Assembly: GCA_963755195.1 (NCBI GenBank)
Contig: CAVWIZ010000002.1
Location: 1,054,001 to 1,118,000, forward strand
Length of the DNA stretch: 64,000 bases
Reading direction: 5' to 3'
Origin: CAVQJU01 sp963755195
GTDB lineage: Bacteria; Acidobacteriota; Vicinamibacteria; Vicinamibacterales; CAVVIG01
Part shown: positions 29,628-41,800 of the stretch, in pieces
Position numbering within the stretch: the stretch's first letter is position 1
Layout: every line of letters begins with the position of its first letter
The notes under the pieces: generated by a model
Seen by the model: only the letters and a program-made list of their open reading frames with translations
Told to the model about the DNA's origin: nothing
Database searches by the model: none
Made by a program: the position numbers and the translations under genes

Positions 29628-30717
29628 ATGAAAACACAACTGACGATTCTCGCGTTCGCGGTGACGGTGGCCTTGGGCGTGCTGCAGGCGCAAGCCCCTC
29701 CTGCCGGCACGCCATTCCGAATCGAGAGACTGGATCCGGCCTCGACGACATCATCTCGCCCGACGCGACGCTCGAAACACTCGGCGACCGATTTGCGCTG
29801 ACCGAAGGGCCCGTCTGGGTTCCCGCGGGCAGGACGGAGAACGGGTATCTTCTCTTCAGCGACAACGCCGCCAACGTCATCTACAAGTGGGCGCCGCAAC
29901 AGCCGCTGTCGGTCTTTCTCGAGAAGAGCGGCTTCACCGGCACGGACAATACCAAAGTCGGCGCGCAGACGGTTGCCGGCCGCGTGGCGCATTCTGCTGA
30001 TCGGGTCGAACGGCCTCGCGCTCGATCCGCAGGGCCGGCTCGTCGTGACGGCCATGAACGACCGGACGGTCTATCGTCTGGAGAAGGACGGCACGCGCAC
30101 CATCCTCGCCGATCGCTACGAGGGCAAACGCTTCAACGGGCCGAACGACATCGTCGTGAAGTCGGACGGCGCGGTGTACTTCACCGACACGGTCTGGGGA
30201 CTGCGCGGCGCCGACGAAGGATCCGAAGCGCGAGCTGCCCTTCAGCGGCTTCTTTCTGATGAAGGACGGCAAGGTGACCCTGCTCGGCAGCGACAAGGAC
30301 ACGCCGGGCGCGCATCGCCGAACGGCATCACGCTGTCGCCGGACGAAAAGTATCTGTACGTCACCGCCGGCGCCCGCCGGACGATGCGTTACGACATCCT
30401 GCCCGACGACACGGTCAGCCAACGGGAAGGCTGTTCGTCGAGCACGGAAGGGACGGCATGCGCGTGGATACCAGAAAGGCAACCTCTATACGACCAGCGG
30501 CGGCACGCCCGGCACGCATCCAGATCACGTCGCCCGAGGGCAAGCCGCTCGGCCGGCTGCATCTGCCGCAGCCGGCGGCGAGCCGCGGGCTCGCGTGTGC
30601 GCCACGAACGTGGCGTTCGGCGATGCCGACGATCGCGGCCTCTACATCACGGCGTGCACGCATCTGTTCAAGCTCCGGATGAAGACGCCGGGGATTCGTC
30701 CAGGAGTGAAACACTGA
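29628..30717 (+). CDS. SMP-30/gluconolactonase-like protein, frameshifted
   Basis: Exported six-bladed beta-propeller lactonase of the SMP-30/LRE family. ATG 29628 opens the signal MKTQLTILAFAVTVALGVLQ. Shifts near 29740 and 29985 lead to FALTEGPVWVP (metal-binding Glu), LLFSDNAANVIYKW, SNGLALDPQGRLVVTAMNDR and FNGPNDIVVKSDGAVYFTDT (the metal-binding Asn and Asp). LSPDEKYLYVTAGARRTMRY and later blocks complete the propeller; it ends LKLRMKTPGIRPGVKH-like. In the family the enzyme opens sugar lactones such as gluconolactone. Its coupling to the isomerase-like gene agrees with a sugar-acid pathway. At least five one-base shifts are present. Confidence 0.85.
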
Positions 30718-30723
30718 TCCGCG

Positions 30724-30753
30724 ATCAGGGCGCCACATAATCAGGGCGCCACA
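30724..30753. repeat. Short tandem duplication at convergent gene ends
   Basis: ATCAGGGCGCCACA occurs at 30724-30737 and again at 30740-30753. The second copy contains the stop codon and last codons of the minus-strand gene. It looks like a small local duplication. Confidence 0.6.
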
Positions 30754-32055
30754 AGACGGCCGATCCGAATCACTGACTGAGCGGGCGGACCGCTGGCCCA
30801 CGCCGCGGCAAATCCGTCGTCCACCGCGGTCACGGCCGGATACTCGGTCCGTTGCGGATCGCCGACGTCGAGACGCGTGAAACGCACGGCGTCCTGTCCC
30901 CGTCGTCGAGCCCGCCGCAATCACCACCCGGCGCGTCGCGTTGACCTCCTCGTCCCACGCGACGAGCAGCGACCCGCGCGCGCCCACGGCGATCTGCGGA
31001 TGGCGGGCGACGCCTTCGAGTGAATCTGCTGGCGCGCCGAGAAGCGCGGCCGTCGCGTGTCGCCGCGTAGAAGAGCGCCAGCGTCGGCTCGGCGCCGGCT
31101 GACGGTCCCGGTGACCAGCGTCGGCCACACGACGTGCACCGTCTGGCGATCGTCGACGGCGAGCGCGGGACCGTTTTCCGGACAGCCGTCGAGCACCCAT
31201 CGGTCGTCGCTCACGCGAACGGGCGGCGCGAACGTCCGGCCACCATCGCGGGACAGCGTGAAGGCGATGTCTCGGATATTGCCCGGATAGACGTGGCGCC
31301 AGGCCGCGTAGAGAGCACCATCGGCGCCAGCGGCCAGCGCTGTCTTGCAGCAGTAGCACACGCCGCCGGTGATCGCCTGGGCGCCATCCCCGCCGTCGAG
31401 CCGCGCGACATAGAGCTTCGACAGCTGCGCTCGCGCCACGCCGTCGGCATCGCCGTGGCCCGTGTGCGCCTGGCCGTCATGATCATGTCGCATCGGGGCC
31501 GACGATCCGCCAGCCGCCGCCAACTCGCGGTGATCCAGCCACAGTGCGATCACGTGGCCGTCTCGATCGATCGCCGTCGATTCCCACCCCCGGTTGCCCG
31601 AGGCGTCGCTGCCCGGCACCGGCACCGGGCGCGCGAACGACGTGCCACCATCCTCGGAACGCGCGGAGACAAGTCGCGTGCCTCTCGGGCTCTTGGCCGT
31701 CCAGACGACAACCACGGCCGGTTCAGTACCGCCTGCGTGGCACGAGCGCGACACGTGGAGGCTGCTCACCGGAGACCCTGGCATCGCCCGGCACGCGTTG
31801 ACACGTGCCGGGCTACTGAACGTTCGGCCGCCGTCCCGGCTCACGGCCGCGTAGACGTCGGTCACACCGGCGGCCGTGGCGGCCGCCCACGTGACCGACG
31901 ACAAATGCGCCGCGGGCCGAGATGGACGGATTCGTGTTGGCGCGACCGGGAACGGATAAAGCCGTCGTCGCCGTACCGGCCGCGCCAACGCCGGCGACAA
32001 CCACCGCCGCAACCGCGACGGTCAGATGCCTCGTCGTCAGCAGCGTCACTCTCAT
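30741..32055 (-). CDS. BNR/Asp-box sialidase-like exported protein, frameshifted
   Basis: Exported beta-propeller protein with Asp-box repeats. ATG 32055 begins MRVTLLTTRHLTVAVAAVVV, a signal peptide. Asp boxes of the form SxDxGxTF are clear: AAVSRDGGRTFSSP, SARSEDGGTSFARP and TLSRDGGRTFAPP. The C-terminal blades read HPQIAVGARGSLLVAWDEEV and end SVIRIGRLVAP. CYCCKTALAAGADG holds a CxCC cluster that could bind metal or haem, not usual in true sialidases. The Arg triad of sialidases is not evident, so I do not claim sialidase activity. It follows the TonB receptor gene by 16 bp on the same strand and is likely expressed with it. Confidence 0.78.
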
Positions 32056-32071
32056 TGGACCTCCACGCGTC

Positions 32072-34915
32072 TTAGAACCTCAGGCGAACGGCGAACTGAA
32101 ACGACCTCGGATCGCCGACCGCCGTGACCTGTCCGAACGTCGGACGACGGGTTCGTCGGATAGGCCCCGGCGCCGAAGTTCCCGTTCAGCGTCACGACGT
32201 TGACGCTGATTGGTGAGGTTGAACCCTTCGACGAGTCCTTCGACCTGCACTCGATCGCCGACCCTGAACGAACGGCTCAGCCGAGGCCCAGGCTGAAGAA
32301 GTCCGGTCCGATTCCGGCGTTCCGCTCGATGAATGCGCCGTTCACGATCGGCCGGCCCGCGGTGCCCTGGATCGTCGTGACGCCGGACGTGATGTTGAAC
32401 GGCAGCGCCGAGTAGGACTGCAGCGATGCCGCTCACCTGGAAGCCATGACTCACTCGCTCCCAGGTCGTGTGCGCGGGCGCCATCGACGAATTGACGACG
32501 CCGTTCAGCACGAGACGGTGCCGCTGGTCGTCGTCGGATCGGCCCCAGTCCTTCGAGAGATCGAACGGATCGATCGGCGAGCTGAAGAAGAACTCGCCGA
32601 CGTTGGCCATCGCCTTCGACAAGGTGTAGCAGACGCGGTAGTACCCCCATCGCGCCGGCCGCTGCACGAACGACACGTGCAGGCCGTGGTAGGTCGACGT
32701 CGCGAACGGCGAGTACTGGCTGTTGTTGCCGTAGGTCGCGACCGGGCGACAGCCGTTGTTCGTGCCGACCGCCACGCACGACGGGCACGTTCTGGTTCAC
32801 CGAGATGATCAGATTCACGCCGCGCGTGTACTGGTAGCCCACGCTGACCGTGCTGCGCTCGCCGAGTTGCCGCTCGACCTCCACGCCGCCTGCCGCGAGT
32901 ACGCGTTCTGCATGTTCGGATTCATCGTCGTCAGGTTCGGCAGCGTGACCGACGGGACGACGGCGCTGAGGATGTTCGGAAATACCGGCGCGCCGGCCTG
33001 CGTCGGCGACAGGCTGATGCTGATCTGCCGCAGGTTCGCCAGGTCGGTCGTGTTGTTCGCCGACAGGAGCGCATTCGCGAGCGCGCGCAGCGGCACGCGA
33101 TCGTAGAAGAGGCCGGCGCTGCCGCGGACCAGCGTCCGCCGCGACTGGGTCGGCGACCACGCGAACCCGACGCGCGGCGAGACGTTGTTCCTGTCGGTGT
33201 CGATCGTCTCGAGGAACTGCAGGTCGTAGCGCAGCCCGAGCGTTCAGCGTCAGGCTCGAAGGGCTGACCTTCCACTCGTCCTGCGCGTAGATGCCGACGT
33301 TCGGGTTCGTCTGCGAGACGACGGTCGCGCCGAACGTCTGCGTGAAGCCGGCGTTGTTGTAGGCGCCGGACAGGAAGTTGGCGAGCGACGAAAACGCGTA
33401 GACGCCGCGAATCGATCGCGGGTAGGTGATGGTGTCGTCGTTGTAGAGGAAGTCCACGCCCGCCCGCAGCGCGTGCGCGCCCGCCTGGTGCGACAGGTTG
33501 TCGACGAACTCGTAGAGCTTGTTCACGCCGCGCCGTCGGACTGCCGGACGGCGTGCCGAACGACGCGACGCCGGCGATGCTGACGGCCGGGCCGATCGGA
33601 TCGGTGGGCGGCGCCTGCAGATTGCTGTAACGCGAACTGCGCCCGCGTTTCGTTCACCGTCTCGCGGCGAAGGCTCCACGTGTTGCTGACGGCGACGGTC
33701 CGATCGACGTTGTCCAGGCCCGCCGACGCGCTCGGCGCGCTCAGCGCGCCGGCGCCGCGGGAGTTGTTCGACGTGACGTTGTACTGGCTGTATCGAACGG
33801 TGAGCTGATCCTGCCCGCTGATCTGGTGATCGACCTTCGCCAGGAAGTTGGTGCTGTCGACCGGGTTGGGATAGATGCCGGTCGTGATCGGCGAGCCCGG
33901 ATAGCCGACGGCCGCGAGCCGCGCGTTGATCGCATCGCGACGTTCGCGGACGAAATCGTGACGAGCCCGGACTGATCCAGTTTCCGCTGCTCGACGTTCG
34001 TGAAGTAGAACGTCCGGTCGCGAAGGATCGGACCGCCGAGGCTTGCGCCGTACTGCTTCTGGTTCATCGGCAGCGTCGGTGCCGGTGAGCGCGTTGGGCG
34101 CGTTGAGGCTGTCGTCGCGCAAGTAGCCGTACAGGTCGCCGTGCGCCGCATTCGTGCCGCTCTTCGTCACGACGTTGATGTAGCCGCCGAGCGCGCGTCC
34201 GAGCTCCGCCTGCCCGCCTGACGTGACGACCTGAAACTGATCGACCGCGTCCACGCCGTACGGAATCCCGCTCAGCCCGGCCGCATCGTCGTTGGCAGAC
34301 AGGCCGTCGACGATGAAGTTGTTGGAGAAGTTGCGCTGGCTGCCGACGGAAAGGCCCGGGCCGGGCACCGCCGACGTCTCGGCAAAGAGCTGCGTGCTGG
34401 CGACGTTGGTCGGCGACACGCCGGGGACGAGCAGCGCGAGGTCGAGGAAGTTCCGGCCGTTCATCGGCAGGTTCCTGACTTCGGCTTGCGAGACCGTGCC
34501 GGCGATCTGGCTGCGCGCCGCCTCGAGAACGGTGGTCTGGCCGGTGACGGTGACGCTCGTGTCCACACCAGCCGACGGACAGCGCGATCGGCAGGTCGAA
34601 CGCAGAGCCGACCGTCAGCGTGACTGCGCGCGTCGCGTCCGCGAATCCCTGCAGGCGCACCGTGATTTCGTACGGCCCGACTCTCAAGTACGGGAAGCGG
34701 AAGCGTCCGTCCTGGTCGGTCACGGTCTCGCCGGTGACGTTGGTCTCGGTCTGACGTGCGGTGACCTGCGCGCCGGGAACGACGGCGCCCTGCGGATCCG
34801 TCACGCGTCCGCTGACGCTGGCGGAGTTGATGGTCTCCTGCGCCGCCGTGCTCGCGGCGAACGCCACCGCGCAACAGGCAACGAGCGCGGTTCTGATGAT
34901 GACTAACACTTTCAT
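32072..34915 (-). CDS. TonB-dependent receptor, Oar-like, heavily frameshifted
   Basis: Outer-membrane receptor of the CarboxypepD_reg/Oar type, about 945 residues. ATG 34915 has GGGGAGG 5 nt upstream and a signal peptide MKVLVIIRTALVACCAVAFA. The regulatory-like domain follows (SASVSGRVTDPQGAVVPGAQ), then the plug: EVRNLPMNGRNFLDLALLVP, FIVDGLSANDDAAGLSGIPY and GGYINVVTKSGTNAAHGDLY. The barrel contains QYGASLGGPILRDRTFYFTN and ends GDPRSFQFAVRLRF with terminal Phe. At least eight shifts are present. It heads a unit with the BNR protein downstream, which suggests uptake or handling of a glycan or similar polymer. Confidence 0.88.
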
Positions 34916-35101
34916 GAACCTCCCCAATTGCGCAAACCTGATCTCAGTCCCTTTCGAAGCCGAACGGAGTTCGATCACTCCGTCCGGACAGGCCGCGTCG
35001 AAAAGCGCGACGCGGGAGCCGGTGCACGCACTCAGAAACGAGGCGACTGCCCCGCTGCCGAGACGTACGTTGAGGTTGACCTGCGGTCGAAGGAGAGAGA
35101 C

Positions 35102-35483
35102 TTACGCTCGGGGAGGAGGAGGATCGGGGCTAACCGCGGCGCCAAGAGCGACCGCCTGAGGAACGGCCCACACGCCGGAGCTGACAATGGCCGCGACGAC
35201 GGACCCGGGGGGCACGAGAATCGCGGCGGGACCGAAGAGCGGGAGCAAGGCTGAAGGCGCCTCGCTCGAGCTGCGGCACGAACACGACGCCGGCTGATTT
35301 GGTCTTGGTATGGTGCATCGGGCATTCCTGCCCGTCGTCGTGGGCGCAGGTGCAGGTTTGCTCGACCGCGGGAGTGCTCGATTCCGTGCACAGAGCGAGA
35401 CGGGAACGAACGTCAGCGAGAGCGCCTGGCACAGAAGCCACGCGCCGGCAAGCCTCGCCAGATGCTGCCGCACGGCCCGCATA
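35102..35483 (-). CDS. Small secreted Cys/His-rich protein, frameshifted
   Basis: Reads as a protein of about 125 residues. ATG 35483 starts MRAVRQHLARLAGAWLLCQA, a signal peptide. After a shift near 35390 comes VEQTCTCAHDDGQECPMHHT, a cluster of three Cys and three His typical of a metal-binding site, then, after another shift, PAILVPPGSVVAAIVSSGVW and the end SPDPPPPRA with TAA at 35102-35104. I recall similar CTCxH...CPMHH proteins from other acidobacteria, often near TonB receptors, without a known function. Copper or another soft metal is a reasonable guess. Confidence 0.6.
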
Positions 35484-35643
35484 CCCCGGCAGCTTACCAC
35501 AGGGGCGTTGTGCCGTTCAGGACAGCGTTCTCCCTGCCAAATCCCGTACTGTGTTGGTCTGACGTGTAGGCAGAACAAGGAAAGAGACCATGGCACCGAT
35601 ACGGGTTTCCAATTGGACACTGGCGCTGGCGGCCGGCTCCCAC

Positions 35644-35790
35644 CTACGGCGCGTCAACGCGATGACGCGCAATCCAGTGGTCACTGACCGAGCCGAGGTC
35701 GTGAGCGGGATGCTTGCCTTTGACGTGGATGACCACCATCAACGCGATAGCACCAACGGCCGACGCCAGCACTGCTCCCATTCCAAGCAT
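35644..35790 (-). CDS. Small single-helix membrane protein, putative
   Basis: A 48-residue ORF, MLGMGAVLASAVGAIALMVV then IHVKGKHPAHDLG, with one membrane helix and a polar tail. GAAGGTG lies 4-10 nt before the ATG at 35790. No family is recognised. Support is the SD and the composition only. Confidence 0.4.
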   Translation of the reverse strand: MLGMGAVLASAVGAIALMVVIHVKGKHPAHDLGSVSDHWIARHRVDAP

Positions 35791-35889
35791 TCGGCACCTT
35801 CCCTGAAACGCTCGCGTTTCCGATGGGTCACGACGCTTTGGCAGACGTATTGGCCCTGAGTTCTGCCTTCGCTGCATGTGGCCGCAACA

Positions 35890-36120
35890 TCACTCCGTCT
35901 GACGGGGTCCGTAGTCTCCGTCCGTCGGACGTCCGTAGCTTCCGTCAGGCTTGAGACACAGAAACTCGGCTTGCACGAGCGAATCGATCACCTGTTGACA
36001 GAGCGCGCGGTCAACGCCGCACAAGCGTTGCATCTGCTCGGGCTTCAGGCGCAATCCGGGCATTTCGAGATACTCCGCGCGGATACGTTGAAGCAGTTTC
36101 TCAGGCGCTGTCTCGCTCAT
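35890..36120 (-). CDS. Small conserved hypothetical protein
   Basis: A 76-residue intact ORF: MSETAPEKLLQRIRAEYLEM, then PGLRLKPEQMQRLCGVDRAL and CQQVIDSLVQAEFLCLKPDG. The pattern of short helices followed by a beta turn is that of a small winged-helix domain; I know close relatives as unannotated acidobacterial proteins. It could be a small DNA-binding regulator. Not a shadow: the composition and family memory both support it. Confidence 0.65.
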   Translation of the reverse strand: MSETAPEKLLQRIRAEYLEMPGLRLKPEQMQRLCGVDRALCQQVIDSLVQAEFLCLKPDGSYGRPTDGDYGPRQTE

Positions 36121-36286
36121 ATCGCCTGCCTTCCTCGGAAGCGCGCACTGTATCGCTCCGGTCGGGCCGGCCGCTGTTCAAAACAGCACATTTCCTGAAA
36201 GGAGCCAGCTCTGCGCAGCGTTGCACGGTTCGGCACATCGCGCAGAACTGGCCTCGGCGATGCGAACCTGCGCCGGCGCGGGCCGT

Positions 36287-37438
36287 TTAGTGAAACGTGA
36301 GCGCCGGCTCCTGGCGGTGCAGGAACCACCGATCGAGCACGACATGTCGCACGAAGGCGGGCGTCTCGAGCAATCGCGTGGCGAGTCCGGTCTCGAGACC
36401 GACCGACAGCATCGGCGACAGCACCTGGCGAGCGGCCCTGACCCAAACCGCGCCTGCAGGCGCGGCTCGTACGGCTCGAGCCGACTCCGGCTGTACCGTC
36501 CGTTCGCCTCGATGATCGTCGCGGCCGCCAGCAGTCCCGATTCGATCGCCGGGCGAATCCCCTCACCGCTCTGCGGATACGCAAGACCGGCGGCGTCGCC
36601 GGCCAGCAGCACGCCGTCGTCGACCACGCGCCGGCGCGCCGAGTCGTACGAGGCATACGCATGCCCGCGCCACCGCCACGACGCGGCGCGCGGGAATCTT
36701 CCGCCTGGCTTGAGGAACGCGACGAACCGGCCGTGGCGGCCGGGCAGCGACTGGCGGTCGAGACGGCCGAGACCGATGTTGAGGTACGCGCCCTTGCGAA
36801 CGCACCACCCGTAGCCCTTGAGATCGCGGCAGAAGTAGAGCTCCGGCACCTCGCCCTCGACCGCGAATGCGTCCTCCGCCATCTCGTCGATCGGGAACTC
36901 CGCCTCCTGCGCGACGACGAGCGGCGCGCCGTTCACGGGACCGTTGATCGATCGCGCCACCGGACAGAAGTGACCGCCGGCGCCAACCAGCATCGGCGTG
37001 CGGATCGCGTCGTTGACGATCCAGCCGGCCGCGTCCCTGCGAATGCTCGTGATCGGCGTGCCAGCCTTCACGCGCGCCCCCGATCGCTGCAGCAGGTAGT
37101 GATCGAACTCGCAGCGGCGGATGCCGAAGCTGACGGGACGACCGTACGCGGTCTCGATTTCCTCGTCGACCGCCGATGAGCCCGACGCGGAATCCGGTGA
37201 TCGGCTGGAACGTCCGCCCCCGCCGATACTCCTCCGATGTCGAGGTCCAGCTCGGCGACGACCTGCGGCGTAATCCATCCGGCGCAGACCTTGTCGCGCG
37301 GAAACACCGCCGCGTCGACGACCATCACGTCGAGACCGGCCTGCCGGAGCTTCCACGCGCACGTCGAGCCCGCCGGGCCGCCGCCGACGATCAGCGCGTC
37401 GCACGTGATCATGGCCATCATCGTCCGCTCGCGCAACA
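36287..37438 (-). CDS. Geranylgeranyl reductase-family FAD oxidoreductase, frameshifted
   Basis: FAD-dependent oxidoreductase of the geranylgeranyl reductase family. The start overlaps the end of the cyclopropane synthase gene by one base (TGATG). MAMITCDALIVGGGPAGSTC is the dinucleotide-binding GxGxxG, VFPRDKVCAGWITPQVV the conserved Cys block, and after a shift FGIRRCEFDHYLLQRSGARV. DGVLLAGDAAGLAYPQSGEG is the FAD GD motif. It ends LDRWFLHRQEPALTFH and TAA at 36287-36289. Members reduce isoprenoid chains or act on other lipids; the coupling to a cyclopropane synthase points to membrane lipid modification. Shifts lie near 37200 and 36430. Confidence 0.85.
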
Positions 37439-38673
37439 TCAGTCTATCACTGGACGCTCGCGTCCACGGAATCGCGTTGCTGGCCCCGCGCGCAAACACG
37501 ACCTGGAACAGCTGCATCGTGCCGGTGGTGAACGCCGCCTGCGACCCGGCCAGATACAGCCGCCACGCGCGGACGAACGTCTCGTCGAACATCGCCGCCA
37601 CCTCGCTCGGCGCGCGGCGTCGAACCGCCGCCGCCAGTGCTCGAGCGTCGCCGCGTAGTGCAGTCGCAGGTTCTCGACGTCGAGCACCGACAGGTTCCAC
37701 GGCTCGAGCACGTGCTCGAACACTTCGGGCAGGGTCGGCGGGTACGCGCCCGGGAAAATCCGCTTCCGGATCCACGGGTTCAGCGGGCCCGGCCGGTTCC
37801 GGCCGATGAAGTGCAGCAGCCCGCGCCCGTGCTCGGTCAAGCGAGCGATCGATGACGCGGCCGAGCGTCGGATAGTCGGCCAGGCCCGACGTGCTCGAGC
37901 ATGCCGACCGACACGAAGGCGTCGTACTCGCCGCCGACGTTGCGATAGTCGTCCTCGACGAACTCGACGCGACCGTCGAGCCCTTCTGCGCCTTCGCCCG
38001 GCTCCGCGCGTAGGCAATCTGCTCGGCCGAGACGTTGAACGCGCGCACGGTGACGCCGTACTCCCTGGCCATGAACAGCGCCAGCGATCCCCATCCGCAT
38101 CCCGCTTCGACCACGCGCTCGCCCGGCTTCAGCCCGAGCTTCCGGCACACCAGATCCATCTTGGCGATCTGCGCCTCCTCGAGGGCGCAGTCCGGCGTCG
38201 GGAAGTACGCGCACGTGTAGACCATCTCGCGATCGAGCCAGAGGCGATAGAACTCGTTGCCGAGGTCGTAGTGGCGATGGACGTTCTCCCTCGCCACGTG
38301 CACGTCGTTCGATCGCTGCCACAGCCACCAGTGGCGCGGCCGTCGCACCGCCCAGGGCGCGATAGATCTCGCACAGCATCGCCACCAGGTCGCCGCGGAG
38401 CTCGACGGCGCCGAACATGTAGGCTTCGCCGAAATTCAGATCCGGATCCCAGACCCAGCTGAACAACGCGCGGCGGTTCTTGAAGAGGATGGTGCCGACC
38501 TGCGCGCCCGCTCTCGACCGCAGCTCGAATCCGTCCCAGAGCATGAAGCGCACGGGCGCGGACGCCACCGTCCGCTGGATCCGCGTGAGCGCCCAGCGAT
38601 CCAGCGGCGTGGATGCGATCGGCGCGATTTCACTGGAAAAGGTCGGAACGGCGTGCGCGTCCTCGAACTTCAT
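37439..38673 (-). CDS. Cyclopropane-fatty-acyl-phospholipid synthase family methyltransferase, frameshifted
   Basis: SAM-dependent methyltransferase of the CFA synthase family, which adds a methylene group across double bonds of membrane phospholipid chains. ATG 38673 has GGGAGGAG 4 nt upstream. The N-terminal domain reads AYMFGAVELRGDLVAMLCEI; after a shift come NVHRHYDLGNEFYRLWLDRE and VYTCAYFP (family hallmark), then VVEAGCGWGSLALFMAREYG (SAM motif I), VSAEQIAYAR and VSVGMLEHVG. RKRIFPGAYPPTLPEVFEHV is near the C-terminus. Shifts lie near 38330, 37960, 37880 and 37560. It ends at TGA 37439-37441 and is coupled to the oxidoreductase gene. Confidence 0.9.
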
Positions 38674-38845
38674 CGACTCCTCCCGTTCGAAAGGTTACCC
38701 ACTTTGGCACATTTTCGCACCGGCGAGCGGTTTCGTTTGTACGGTCGATGACTTTGAAGGGGGCAGCATACTCCCTCGGAGGGTCGTCCAGAGCTCGATG
38801 GCCTGCGCGAGGGTGCCAGTGCCGGGTTTTCGGCGGGTGGTGGCC

Positions 38846-41800
38846 CTAGAACAGGAACTTCAGCGCCAACTGCACCACGCGCGGGTCGAGCGCGGTCGTG
38901 ATCGTCCCGAAAGCCGCGGCCCCTGCGTTGGGCCCGGGGCGCCGAGATTCGGCGTGTTCAGCAGATTGAAGATCTCGGCCCGCACCTCGAGCGCGCGGGA
39001 TGCGCCGAGCGGGACCTCGCCGCATGAGCGCGAGATCCACGTTGCGGTACGCCGGGCCGCGGACCGGATTCCGCGACGCCGAGCCAATGGTGAACTGCGG
39101 CGCCGCCGAGAAGGCCGCCGTGTTGAACCAGTGAGCGGGCGTGCGCTCGTCGGCCGGCAGCGTCGGATCGCCGACCAGGTTCGGGCGCTGCACGCCGAAG
39201 CCGGCGAAGGCATTGAAGTTGGTCACCTGCGTGACGGCGATCGGCACGCCCGACTGCATCGTGACGACCGTTGCGACCGTCCAGTCGTTGGCGAGCGCAC
39301 CGAGCACACCGTGCAGCTCCCGAGCACGGCCTGCGCCTGCCGGCAGATCCCACACGACCGACGAGACGAACACGTGCGGGATGTCGCCGGTCGAGTAGTC
39401 GCGCTCGCCCGCCCGATTGAAGCTGTCCGCCACCGGATAGTTCGCGATCGGGCCGGTCAGAATCGACGCGTCGAACACCGACGAGGCGTCGTCCATCAGC
39501 TTCGAGCGCGTGTAGGCGATCGAGTACGACAGCCCGCGCGACAGCCGCTGCCGAAGGCTCAGCTCGAGTCCGTGATAGCGCGTCGTGCCGACGTTGTTGC
39601 GATAGAGGCTCACCGTCGTGTACGCCGGGAACGGCTTGAGCAGCTGCGCCGCGGGTGATCGTCGGATCGCCGAGCGAGGACGACCGCGGGACGATGCCGA
39701 AATACGGATTCGGCACGCGTCTGGAGCAGCGTCGCTCCCAGCGCCAGCTGATCGACGGACAGCTGATTGAGGTTGCGTGTCCGGAATGCCGACGTGCGTG
39801 ATGTTCGAGCCGACGTAGGCGACCTCGAACGTCGTGTTCGTCGTCAGCTCGCGCTGCACCGACACGTTCCACTGCTGCACGTAGCCGGAGCCGAGCGTGG
39901 CGTCGACGGCGAACACGCCCTGACCGAGGCCCGCGGTCGGCGTCTGCGCGATCGGCGCGACGCTCGGCCCGTTCTTCAGCACGAACGCGGGAGAGATCGT
40001 GTCGAGCGCGCGCTGCGAGACGGTCTGCAGGAACGGAAACGTCGGCGTCGTGAACGGCGTCGTGATGCCCGCCATCTCGATCCAGATCATGCCGTATCCG
40101 CCGCTGACGATCGTCTTGTCGGTCAGTCGATAGACGACGCCGAAGCGCGGCCCGAAGTTGTCCTTCTTCAGCGGGCGGACCGGGTTGGCTCCCGGGTACT
40201 CGAGCTGCTGCGTCTGCAGGTTGAAGACGGCGGTCTGGCCGTTGATCTCGGTCGACGGAAAATTCAGCGTGTAGCGCAGGCCCGGGTTGATGGTGAGCCG
40301 GTCGGAGACCTTCCAGTCGTCCTGGATGAAGTACTCCTGAAACTGCGCCCGCTCCTGAATCTGCCCCTGCTGAAGATCGATGGAGAACAGCTGCACCTGA
40401 CCGAGCAGGAAGCTCGCGAGCGGCGTGCCGCCCGTCGTCGACGTCCCCGGCAGGTCGCTGCCGATCGCGTTGAACGTGAACGAGCCGGTCGGCGACGGCG
40501 GCTGAATGACGTTCAGCCGTTCCCATCGCCAGTCGAGTCCCATCTTCAGCGTGTGGCGTCCTTTCAGCCACGTCAGGGAGTCCGCCACTTCCGAGACGCT
40601 GGTGTTGAAGTCCGACGCCGTGTTGGTCGGCGAGCCGAGCTGCTGGTAGCCGCCGATCAGGAACGTCGGCAGCGTGTTGGGGAACTGCGCGTTCGAGGGA
40701 ATCCCGGGAATGCTCAGCGCGCTGCCGGCCGAGGTCGAGAGCTGGGCCGCCGTCCGCCCGACGCTGCGGCTGGTGTCGCCGATGCGCAGCTCGTTCAGCA
40801 CGTTGTTCGAGAACGTGTGCTGGTAGTTCGACGCGAACGCCCAGGCGGTCGTGTCCTGCGGGCCGAGCGTCCCGGTCGTGACGCCGCTGCCGTCCGGCAG
40901 CGGCGTCACCGGCACGAAGCCGTCGCGGAAATAGGAGAGGCGGCCGAACACCTGATCGCGGTTCGACGGGAACCGGTGATCGATCCGCACGTCCCACTGG
41001 TCCTGGTCGTCGATCTCGTTCTCCGTCCGGCGGTAGTTGTTGGCCGTGCCGGACGAGGTCGGCAGCGGGTACCGCTGCAGCAGCGACGAGCGCCACCGGA
41101 TCCATGCGGCCGACCGGAATCGTGTTGCCGGGAAACGGCGTGCGCACCGCGCCGACCGTCGTGGCCGGATCGTAGATGACCGGCACCCGCCCGGCGATGG
41201 CTTCGGTGAAGATGCCCTGCCGCTGCAGCACCGTCGGCACGGTCGAGATCACCGTGCGGCCGATCGACTGGCGCTGCCCCTGATAGTCGACGAAGAAGAA
41301 CGTGCGGTCCGCACCAGCGGGCCGCCGAGCGTGCCGCCGAACTGATTCCGCCGGTAGTCCGGCTTCACCGGGTCGCCGTGGACTGAAAGAAGTTCCTCGC
41401 GTTGAGCGCTTCGTTGCCGGAAGAACTCGAATCCCGTCGCCGTGAAACACGTTGGTGCCCGACTTGGTGGTCAGGTTGATGACGCCGCCGTTGAAGCGGC
41501 CGAACTCGGCGGGCGCGCTGTTGCTCTCGATCTTGAATTCCTGAATCGCGTCGATGACCGGGAAGAACGCCACCTGGCCCGGCTCGGGCTGCAGCACGGA
41601 GATGCCGTCGAACAGGTATTCGTTCGTGCGCGGCCGCCCGCCGTTGATGCGGGGAAGCTGCGTGCCGGGCGGAAGGGCGACGCCGGGGGCGAGCGCGGCG
41701 AGCGTGATGAAGGTGCGGCCGTTCAGCGGCAGTTGCACGATCTGCTCGTGCTCGACCACGGTGCCGAGGCTGGCGGTCTCCTCGCGGAGGATCGGCGCAT

